From a bacterium (GTDB taxonomy: Bacteria; SZUA-79; Acidulodesulfobacterales; Acidulodesulfobacteraceae), in contig JAJYZM010000084.1 in assembly GCA_021799935.1 (NCBI GenBank), forward strand, positions 1-5,438: 5,438 nucleotides of DNA. The letters are read 5' to 3'. The position numbers were made by a program, and so were the translations under genes. Below the pieces are notes generated by a model. The model made no database searches. It saw only the letters and a program-made list of their open reading frames with translations, and was not told the origin of the DNA. This document shows, piece by piece, positions 1 through 5,438 of this stretch. Position 1 is the stretch's first letter; every line of letters begins with the position of its first letter.

Positions 1-28
1 TGACATAATTTAAAATATAATTTATATT
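1..28 (+). promoter_or_regulatory. Possible sigma70-like promoter at window edge
   Basis: TGACA at 1-5 would be completed to TTGACA if the base before the window is T. TATATT at 23-28 lies 17 bases downstream. This would start a transcript near 35, just before the self-complementary block at 50-167. AT-rich DNA throws up such matches by chance and the -35 is cut by the window edge, so confidence is low. Confidence 0.25.
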
Positions 29-49
29 TTATTGGGGGAATTAGTTAAT

Positions 50-167
50 ACTATAGGTCTCGCTATTCAGATGCATGCATCTGCTACGGACATAGTCACT
101 ATGCAATTCTGAAGCCAGCCGGGGCTGACCCTTTCCCTCCATCCTATAGTAGCGGCAACCGGAGACG
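50..167. other. G+C-rich self-complementary element, possible structured RNA or insertion-sequence end remnant
   Basis: This block is clearly richer in G+C than its AT-rich flanks and is full of complementary segments. One nested fold is GTCT 57-60 with AGAC 164-167, CGCTA 61-65 with TAGCG 150-154, TTCAGA 66-71 with TCTGAA 108-113, a CATAG/CTATG hairpin at 91-103, and a CAGC/GCTG hairpin at 116-127. A competing outer stem pairs ACTATAGG 50-57 with CCTATAGT 143-150. A 16-base perfect palindrome (CAGATGCATGCATCTG, 68-83) competes with the 66-71/108-113 stem. I could not match it to any riboswitch class I know (M-box, yybP-ykoY, cobalamin, SAM, TPP, Moco, NiCo compared by eye). It lies upstream of the transporter's own promoter, so it need not be that gene's leader. 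The strand is undetermined. An IS200/IS605-type end or its guide-like RNA read on the minus strand is an alternative. Confidence 0.4.
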
Positions 168-259
168 CTTTAAAGAACGGTATCGTTTAATTTTGGTTTG
201 CGCATTCCGCGATTGCCTTGTATTTATTCTGCAGGTTTCATTGTGATATTAAAAAACGC
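168..259. other. Non-coding spacer, nothing recognised
   Basis: No open frame of useful length and no recognisable site. The only small feature is a 4-bp stem (AACG/CGTT, 176-187) followed by a T-rich stretch, which is too weak to call a terminator. Confidence 0.4.
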
Positions 260-288
260 TTGACATCGCAGTATTTTTTTCATATTAT
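260..288 (+). promoter_or_regulatory. sigma70-type promoter of the NRAMP-family transporter gene
   Basis: A perfect -35 box TTGACA (260-265) is followed after 17 bases by TATTAT (283-288). A TATAAT reading at 286-291 would give a 20-base spacer and is less likely. Transcription would start near 295, about 57 bases before the ATG at 352. The Fur-type inverted repeat begins immediately after the -10, which supports this being the real promoter. Confidence 0.7.
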
Positions 289-313
289 AATGATAATGAT
301 TTTTATTATCATT
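289..313. promoter_or_regulatory. Fur-type operator (Fur box) overlapping the transcription start
   Basis: AATGATAA (289-296) and TTATCATT (306-313) form a perfect 8-bp inverted repeat around a 9-base centre that itself starts TGAT. The GATAAT/ATTATC hexamers are those of the classic Fur consensus (GATAATGATAATCATTATC). The site spans roughly -6 to +18 of the predicted start, a position typical of repression. A Fur-family regulator is encoded nearby at 1782-2237. The sequence cannot by itself separate Fur from related metalloregulators such as Mur or Zur. Confidence 0.7.
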
Positions 314-351
314 AATATTAATTTTTTAACTTAAAAGGCCCGCTAAAAATT

Positions 352-1701
352 ATGGAAAGTGTTCCGTTAAAGTCCCAAAATTCTGCAGAAGAAAATCCAT
401 ACCGCGGAAAAGGACGGAACAGGAGGAGAGGAAGAGGCAGATTTTCCATATTTAGCAAGCGTTCGCTATATAGGGGGCTTCATTTTTTTAAGGTGCTGGG
501 TCCCGGTTTCGTCGTTATGATTGCCGATATGGATGCCGGTTCCGTTACTACGGCGGGCGTTTCCGGCGCACAGTGGGGATACAAGCTTATACCTCTGCAG
601 ATACTCCTTATACCTATTTTATATTTAATACAATCTATGACGTCGAGGCTTGGCTGCGTCACCAGAAAAGGGCACGGAGAACTTATAAAAGAATATTACG
701 GTAGTAAATGGGCGGCTTTTGCTACGATAACCCTGTTTCTCGTCGTATTTTCCGCTCTTATTACTGAATTTTCCGGCATTGCGGCGAGCGGAGAGATATT
801 CGGCATACCTAAAGTTTTTAGCGTCGGCGTCAGTTTTTTAATCCTTCTGTTTGTAGTCTTTACTGGAAGCTACCGCAAGGCTGAGAATATCGCCCTTATT
901 TTTTCTCTTACCGGATTCGTATTTATACCGGCCGCAATTTTTGCGCATCCGGATTATCATCAGCTTGTTTTCAAAGGGCTTTTCGGTTCGCAGCCGCTCG
1001 GTAATAAAGATTATATATGGCTTATAGCGGCAAACGCCGGAGCGGTTATAATGCCGTGGATGATTTATTACCAGCAAAGCGCTACGGTCGATAAAAATCT
1101 GTGTAAAAAAGACGTTAAGCTGGCGGAAACGGATACGCTTATAGGAAGCATCGCGACGCAGGTTCTTATGATAGCGGTTATAGTTATGACTGCCGCGACT
1201 TTGTATAAAGCCCATATAGTTCCCTCAACCGCAAAAGCTATCGGTCAGTCCTTAATACCTTTGGCCGGAAAATATGCGGGTGCTTTGTTTGCTGTCGGCC
1301 TTTACAGTTCCAGCCTTCTGGCGGCTTTCGTAGTGTCTATGGCGTTTACTTGGGCTGCGGGAGAAACTTGGGGATATAAGCACAGCTTGAACCATCGTTT
1401 CAGCGAGGCAAAACTTTTTTATTTCATATATATAGTATTAATTTTCGTATCGGCTATGCTGGTTCTTATACCCGGCATACCGCTCGTAACTATTATGGTT
1501 GACGTAGAAGCGTTTAACGGCTTCATCCTTCCGATAGTCCTCGGGTTTTTGATAGCACTTGCCGGCAGCAAAAGGATACTTGGAGAATATGCCTATTCTA
1601 AAAAATCCATAGCGGTCGTCGGGATACTTGGGCTGGCAATGGTTATTTTAGGAATAGTAACCGCGCTTCCGCAAAGCTGGCTGGATTATATCCATCCGTA
1701 A
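352..1701 (+). CDS. NRAMP-family (SLC11-like) divalent metal transporter
   Basis: An inner-membrane transporter of about 11 membrane segments (roughly residues 48-68, 78-96, 121-142, 155-172, 178-197, 221-243, 264-284, 304-333, 355-374, 378-402 and 418-438) with the NRAMP fold. Family marks are the interrupted first helix, the conserved RLGxVTxKGHGELI-type loop after helix 2 (residues 99-112), and the GAxxMP motif in helix 6. The metal-site motifs differ from the textbook ones: DPGN in helix 1 is Asp61-Ala-Gly-Ser64, and AxxMPH in helix 6 is Ala231-Val-Ile-Met234-Pro-Trp236. Such departures are reported for NRAMP-related Mg2+ transporters, but the retained Met and the Fur box favour Fe2+ or Mn2+ import. 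I therefore do not assign mntH. The 449-residue length suits the family. The first 43 residues are polar with an Arg-rich cluster (about 18-30). The ATG at 352 is used because the next in-frame Met lies inside helix 1; the Shine-Dalgarno is weak (AAAGG, 13 bases away). Confidence 0.88.
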   Translation: MESVPLKSQNSAEENPYRGKGRNRRRGRGRFSIFSKRSLYRGLHFFKVLGPGFVVMIADMDAGSVTTAGVSGAQWGYKLIPLQILLIPILYLIQSMTSRLGCVTRKGHGELIKEYYGSKWAAFATITLFLVVFSALITEFSGIAASGEIFGIPKVFSVGVSFLILLFVVFTGSYRKAENIALIFSLTGFVFIPAAIFAHPDYHQLVFKGLFGSQPLGNKDYIWLIAANAGAVIMPWMIYYQQSATVDKNLCKKDVKLAETDTLIGSIATQVLMIAVIVMTAATLYKAHIVPSTAKAIGQSLIPLAGKYAGALFAVGLYSSSLLAAFVVSMAFTWAAGETWGYKHSLNHRFSEAKLFYFIYIVLIFVSAMLVLIPGIPLVTIMVDVEAFNGFILPIVLGFLIALAGSKRILGEYAYSKKSIAVVGILGLAMVILGIVTALPQSWLDYIHP

Positions 1702-1781
1702 AGAGATGCAAAGGAAGATATTATGCGGATTGACGCGCCTTTTCTTTATTGTTTTTTTATGTATTAAGTTAATTCTATCGT
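1702..1781. other. Convergent gap without a clear terminator
   Basis: This 80-base gap separates the ends of the convergent transporter and Fur-family genes. It holds a T-run (1752-1758) but no convincing G+C-rich hairpin in front of it on either strand. Termination here is therefore either factor-dependent or overlapping between the two transcripts. Confidence 0.4.
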
Positions 1782-2237
1782 CTATCTAGTCTTATTAGGC
1801 CTACAGGCGCCGCAAATCCCGTATATTTCCAGTTTATGTTTTATCGGTATAAAATTGTTAGCTCTGGCAAGCTTATCCTGCAGTTTTTCAATTTTTTCGT
1901 CGTTGACTTCTATGAGCCTTCCGCATTTTACGCATATAAGATGGTCGTGGTGACTTCCGCCTAATTTTTGCTCGTATTTAGTTTTCTGTTTGCCTATCTT
2001 TATTTCTTCCGCTAAACTGCTTTTGCATAACAGATTCAGATTTCTCTGCACGGTTGCATAGCCTATTTCGGGGTTTTTCTTTTTTACTATATTAAAAAGC
2101 TCTTCAGAGGTGATATGTCTTCCGGCGGAAAAAAAAGCATCGACAATAGCTTCTCTCTGCTTTGTATGGCGCAGGCCTTTTTCTTCTATATATTTAATAA
2201 AAGTGTTTTTAAATTCGGCTTTATCTTTATTATACAT
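1782..2237 (-). CDS. Fur-family metalloregulator, Fur-like metal site
   Basis: A 151-residue repressor with the standard two-part Fur layout. The N-terminal winged helix carries the LRHTKQR motif (22-28), HITSEEL (41-47) and IGYATVQRNL (58-67). The C-terminal dimerisation and metal domain carries SHHDHLICVKCGRLIE (95-110), His134 and Glu137, and a final CGAC (142-145). The two CxxC pairs (Cys102/105 and Cys142/145) form the structural zinc site of the family. His41, Glu89, His97 and His99 match the regulatory metal ligands of Fur. Glu110, where PerR has Asp, argues against a peroxide sensor. The usual ATVYR is ATVQR here (Gln64 in place of the DNA-contacting Tyr), which is unusual. The gene lies 45 bases downstream of nifV on the same strand, probably cotranscribed, and faces the Fur-box-controlled transporter. 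No clear Shine-Dalgarno precedes the ATG at 2237. Zur or Mur are possible alternatives. Confidence 0.9.
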   Translation of the reverse strand: MYNKDKAEFKNTFIKYIEEKGLRHTKQREAIVDAFFSAGRHITSEELFNIVKKKNPEIGYATVQRNLNLLCKSSLAEEIKIGKQKTKYEQKLGGSHHDHLICVKCGRLIEVNDEKIEKLQDKLARANNFIPIKHKLEIYGICGACRPNKTR

Positions 2238-2282
2238 AAAGATAAATTATAAAATTTTTATGAAATTTGCAAGAAAAATCGG

Positions 2283-3458
2283 TTAGAACCAGACATAACC
2301 CCGCCGGTTTCGATATAAAGACAATAGTTCTTTATCGGTCAAGCACCTTTTTAATTTCGCCGATTCGGCTTTTACTGCTGCAAGCATATTTCCGGCGTCT
2401 TCGCCGGTTATTTGAACCCCCATTTTATTAAGTTTATATTTGATTGCAGAAGAACCTCCGTGTTTTCCAAGCAAAATTTTTCTTTTTGCACCCGTAAATT
2501 CCGGCAGATATGCTTCATAATTAATGGGATTTTTTAATATTCCGTCGGTATGAATTCCGGCTTCATGGTAAAAAATATTTTTGCCGAATATCGGCTTAGA
2601 TACAGGAATCCGTCTCTTCGTTATTTTTGCTATAAATTTTGACAGACTTTTTGCTTTTATGAAATCGAATTTAATTTTTTGATTTTCTATAAAATTAAAA
2701 TAGGCGATTACCTCTTCTAATGCGCAGTTTCCGGCTCTTTCACCGATTCCGGAAATACTGCCCGATAAAGAACCTGCGCCTGCTTTCAGGGCGGCAACCG
2801 AATTTGCGGAAGCCATGCCGAAATCGTTATGCGTATGAATTTCGAGCGTTATATTTTTAAATTTTCTGCTGCTTTTTAGTTTTTTTATATTTTCGTATAT
2901 TTTTAGAGGATTTAATATGCCTACCGTATCCGAATAGCGGAATTTATAAGCTCCTTCGCCTTCGGCAATTTTAATAATTTCGGCAACCGATTCGAAATCG
3001 GCTCTCGAAGAATCTTCGCCCCCGACCGAATATTTTACGCCTTCTTTATTTAATATTTTTAATATATTTATAAGGTTAGCCTTTACATATTGAAAATCTT
3101 TCTTAAGTTTATATTCTATGTGAATTTTAGATACGGGAACCGATACATGGATAAATTTAAGCCCTATATCTAAAGATGCGTATATATCTTCCTTTTTTGC
3201 CCTGTTCCAGCCGGTGATTTTTGCATTAAGTCCCGCTTCGTTAATTTTTTTGACCGCATTTTTTTCATCTCCTCCCATCACCGGTATGCCGGCTTCTATC
3301 TCATTCACGCCGGTTTCATCTAGCATTCTTGCAATCAGCAGTTTTTCGTCTATTGAAAAAACAATCCCCGCCGTCTGTTCCCCGTCTCTCAAAGTTGTAT
3401 CGTTTATAATTGTATTATCTATTATATTATTCATACATGTTATAAAAGCATAATTCAT
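2283..3458 (-). CDS. nifV: Homocitrate synthase NifV
   Basis: It condenses acetyl-CoA with 2-oxoglutarate to give (R)-homocitrate, the organic ligand of the nitrogenase FeMo-cofactor. The 391-residue cytosolic protein shows the DRE-TIM metallolyase signatures: INDTTLRDGEQTAG (18-31) with catalytic Arg24 and metal ligand Asp25, the IEAGIPVMG segment (54-62), the metal-binding HTHND (208-212), GERAGN (239-244), and HEAGIHTDG (298-306) with LLGKHGG (329-335). The NifV-type wording EAGIP and GIHTDG, together with nifH and nifB next door, separates it from 2-isopropylmalate synthase and lysine-pathway homocitrate synthase. Length matches known NifV proteins (about 380). A second ATG at 3434 (residue 9) would give a more usual N-terminus; neither start has a strong Shine-Dalgarno. 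It is divergent from nifH, and no sigma54 site for the minus strand was seen in the shared intergenic region. Confidence 0.92.
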   Translation of the reverse strand: MNYAFITCMNNIIDNTIINDTTLRDGEQTAGIVFSIDEKLLIARMLDETGVNEIEAGIPVMGGDEKNAVKKINEAGLNAKITGWNRAKKEDIYASLDIGLKFIHVSVPVSKIHIEYKLKKDFQYVKANLINILKILNKEGVKYSVGGEDSSRADFESVAEIIKIAEGEGAYKFRYSDTVGILNPLKIYENIKKLKSSRKFKNITLEIHTHNDFGMASANSVAALKAGAGSLSGSISGIGERAGNCALEEVIAYFNFIENQKIKFDFIKAKSLSKFIAKITKRRIPVSKPIFGKNIFYHEAGIHTDGILKNPINYEAYLPEFTGAKRKILLGKHGGSSAIKYKLNKMGVQITGEDAGNMLAAVKAESAKLKRCLTDKELLSLYRNRRGYVWF

Positions 3459-3482
3459 GCCATCACTTTATTCTTTATTTGA

Positions 3483-3583
3483 AAAGGCGGGAGAAGCGAG
3501 CAGATTTAGAAAAGGAAAAGGGGGCAGATTTTATTTTTAGAAGAAAAATTAATCTGTCCCCTTTTCCTTCCTTTATCGCCTTT
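3483..3583. repeat. Intergenic inverted repeat of the GGGGACAGATT type (MITE-like or REP-like)
   Basis: The core arms are GGAAAAGGGGGCAGATT (3514-3530) and AATCTGTCCCCTTTTCC (3551-3567). They are 17 bases each with one mismatch that becomes a G-U pair in RNA, around a 20-base A+T-rich loop. An outer pair AAAGGCG (3483-3489) and CGCCTTT (3577-3583) extends the symmetry. Similar AAATCTGTCCCC hairpins are, from memory, common intergenic repeats in Desulfobacterota and relatives and are linked to REP-associated transposases. No transposase is present here. An apparent 67-codon frame across it (3479-3682) is a by-product of the repeat. As a hairpin it could shield nifV from upstream transcription. 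Confidence 0.65.
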
Positions 3584-3608
3584 GTCTGCCGTCCTTTCTG
3601 CTGTTTTT

Positions 3609-3648
3609 TTAATCAAACGTGTTCATATATTAATCAAATTAATTTGAT
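3609..3648. promoter_or_regulatory. Candidate activator site: phased TTAATCAAA repeats and palindrome
   Basis: TTAATCAAA occurs at 3609-3617 and again at 3630-3638, exactly 21 bases apart (two helical turns). The second copy is half of a 16-base perfect palindrome, ATCAAATTAATTTGAT (3633-3648). The array centres about 80-120 bases upstream of the sigma54 -24 element, the usual distance for an enhancer-binding protein. No NifA-type TGT-N10-ACA was found between 3550 and 3731. The regulator is unknown, and AT-rich DNA makes chance palindromes more likely. Confidence 0.35.
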
Positions 3649-3730
3649 AATTAATTTTTCCTTTAAACCGCATAAAATTTAAAAAGTTTAGAAATGAGCA
3701 AATACAAAAGGTTTAGGGTATAAAAAATTG

Positions 3731-3746
3731 TGGCATAAAGATTGCT
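3731..3746 (+). promoter_or_regulatory. sigma54 (RpoN) promoter of nifH
   Basis: TGGCATAAAGATTGCT matches the -24/-12 consensus TGGCAC-N5-TTGCA at nearly every key base. GG lies at 3732-3733 and GC at 3744-3745, exactly 12 bases apart. The expected start is near 3757, giving an untranslated leader of about 180 bases before nifH. sigma54 with an activator is the usual control of nif operons. Confidence 0.85.
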
Positions 3747-3807
3747 TCTATAAAAATTAATTATGTATCATATAAATTAAAAATATTATATTTTTATATA
3801 GGCGCAA

Positions 3808-4796
<989 letters not shown>

Positions 4797-4813
4797 TTTT
4801 AAGGTAATTATAT

Positions 4814-5438
4814 ATGAATAATATGAACGATTTTAATACAGCCGTAGCAAAACATCCCTGTTTTAACAAATCAGCCTCGAAACATTACGGCAGAGTTCAT
4901 TTGCCTGTTGCTAAATACTGCAATATTTCCTGCAACTACTGCCACAGGGATTACGACTGTCCGAATGAATCGAGACCTGGCGTAACGTCGAGCCTGCTCT
5001 CGCCCGAAGATGCCGTAGGTAGAATATACGAGGTAAAGAGGCTTTTTAAAGATATAAGCGTAGCCGCAGTTGCAGGTCCGGGCGACAGCTTGGCAGAGCC
5101 GAGGAATACGATGAAGACGTTTGAACTTGTTAAAAAAGAATTTCCCGGGATTATACTATGCATGAGCACGAACGGACTCGATTTAGCCGAAAATTTAGAG
5201 GAGCTTAAAGAGAAAGGAGTAAATTTTATAACCGTAACGCTTAATGCGGTAGATGCGTCTATAGCCCAAAAAATATACAGGTATGTTAATTATAAGGGTA
5301 TTATTTATACGGAAAAAGATGCCGCAAAATTATTATTGGACAGGCAGATAAGCGGCATAGAAAATGCCGTGAAAATGGGGTTTACTATAAAAATAAATTC
5401 CGTTCTTATACCCGGCGTCAACGATTTTCACATAAAAG
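4814..5438 (+). CDS. nifB: FeMo-cofactor biosynthesis protein NifB, 3' end cut by window
   Basis: Radical-SAM enzyme that fuses two [4Fe-4S] units and inserts carbide to give NifB-co, the 8Fe-9S-C precursor of FeMo-co. The 208 residues in view contain HPCFN (14-18), GRVHLPVAKYC (26-36), the radical-SAM CxxxCxxC at Cys36, Cys40 and Cys43, then YDCPNESRPGVTS (47-59). Further NifB blocks are ISVAAVAGPGDSLA (81-94), CMSTNGL (116-122), FITVTLNAVD (138-147) and INSVLIPGVND (194-204). The usual CNYCNRxYDCVNESRPG reads CNYCHRDYDCPNESRPG here. Extra conserved Cys and His (for example Cys16 and Cys49) are candidates for the K-cluster ligands of the family. The frame is open to the window edge; full NifB is about 290-500 residues, so any C-terminal NifX-like domain is not visible. 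The start at 4814 has AAGG 9 bases upstream; an alternative ATG lies 9 bases later. It is almost certainly cotranscribed with nifH. Confidence 0.95.
   Translation, partial: MNNMNDFNTAVAKHPCFNKSASKHYGRVHLPVAKYCNISCNYCHRDYDCPNESRPGVTSSLLSPEDAVGRIYEVKRLFKDISVAAVAGPGDSLAEPRNTMKTFELVKKEFPGIILCMSTNGLDLAENLEELKEKGVNFITVTLNAVDASIAQKIYRYVNYKGIIYTEKDAAKLLLDRQISGIENAVKMGFTIKINSVLIPGVNDFHIK

Noticed and set aside
50..167. Riboswitch controlling the NRAMP-family gene
   Set aside because: By eye it lacks the conserved core of the M-box, yybP-ykoY and other metal riboswitches, and a good promoter (260-288) with a Fur box lies downstream of it. Kept only as an unassigned structured element.
76..189. Minus-strand open stretch containing Trp and Cys codons across the structured block
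   Set aside because: No credible start codon or ribosome site and only about 38 codons; the open frame follows from the composition of the palindromic block.
838..1215. 125-codon minus-strand frame opposite the transporter
   Set aside because: Shadow frame inside a well-supported membrane protein gene.
1702..1760. Intrinsic terminator after the transporter gene
   Set aside because: The T-run is present but the preceding sequence forms only a 3-bp GCG/CGC stem.
3479..3682. 67-codon plus-strand frame starting MKRREKR
   Set aside because: It lies across the hairpin repeat 3483-3583 and the ATCAAA array, has no Shine-Dalgarno, and its composition (Lys/Arg then Phe/Cys/Ile) reflects the repeat sequence rather than a protein.
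3763..3780. Five-codon frame (MYHIN) early in the nifH leader
   Set aside because: Too short and without a ribosome site, in very AT-rich sequence; expected by chance.

Overview
This window comes from an AT-rich, diazotrophic bacterium. Lineage cannot be fixed from one window. The AT-rich base composition, the nif content and a GGGGACAGATT-type intergenic inverted repeat fit an anaerobic or microaerophilic Desulfobacterota-like organism (my inference).

Layout, left to right. Positions 1-351 hold no protein gene. They contain a G+C-richer, strongly self-complementary block (50-167), then a sigma70-type promoter (260-288) whose -10 is followed directly by a Fur-type inverted repeat (289-313). 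These lead into an NRAMP-family divalent metal transporter (352-1701, +). Facing it on the minus strand are nifV (homocitrate synthase, 2283-3458) and, 45 bases downstream of it, a Fur-family metalloregulator (1782-2237). The two are probably one transcript. The 477-base divergent region between nifV and nifH (3459-3935) holds a transposon-like or REP-like hairpin repeat (3483-3583), a phased ATCAAA/TTTGAT array with a 16-bp perfect palindrome (3609-3648), a well-spaced sigma54 promoter (3731-3746) and a structured nifH leader. nifH (3936-4796) follows with a strong GGAGG, and nifB (4814 to the window end, cut off at residue 208) starts 17 bases after the nifH stop.

The genes fit together as a nitrogenase-assembly locus. 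NifV makes the homocitrate of FeMo-co, NifB makes the 8Fe-9S-C precursor, and NifH is the Fe protein, which also acts in cofactor maturation. The Fur regulator and the Fur-box-controlled metal importer plausibly tie metal supply to this iron-heavy pathway.

The most striking unexplained structure is the nifH leader. Four mutually complementary segments lie between the sigma54 promoter and the nifH ribosome site: CGCAA, TTGCGGC, GCCGCAA and TTGCGGC. They end in an 18-bp intrinsic terminator with a T-tract, and a 23-codon leader ORF overlaps them. This is the layout of a transcription attenuator (or of a sigma54-driven small RNA with read-through) in front of a nitrogenase operon.
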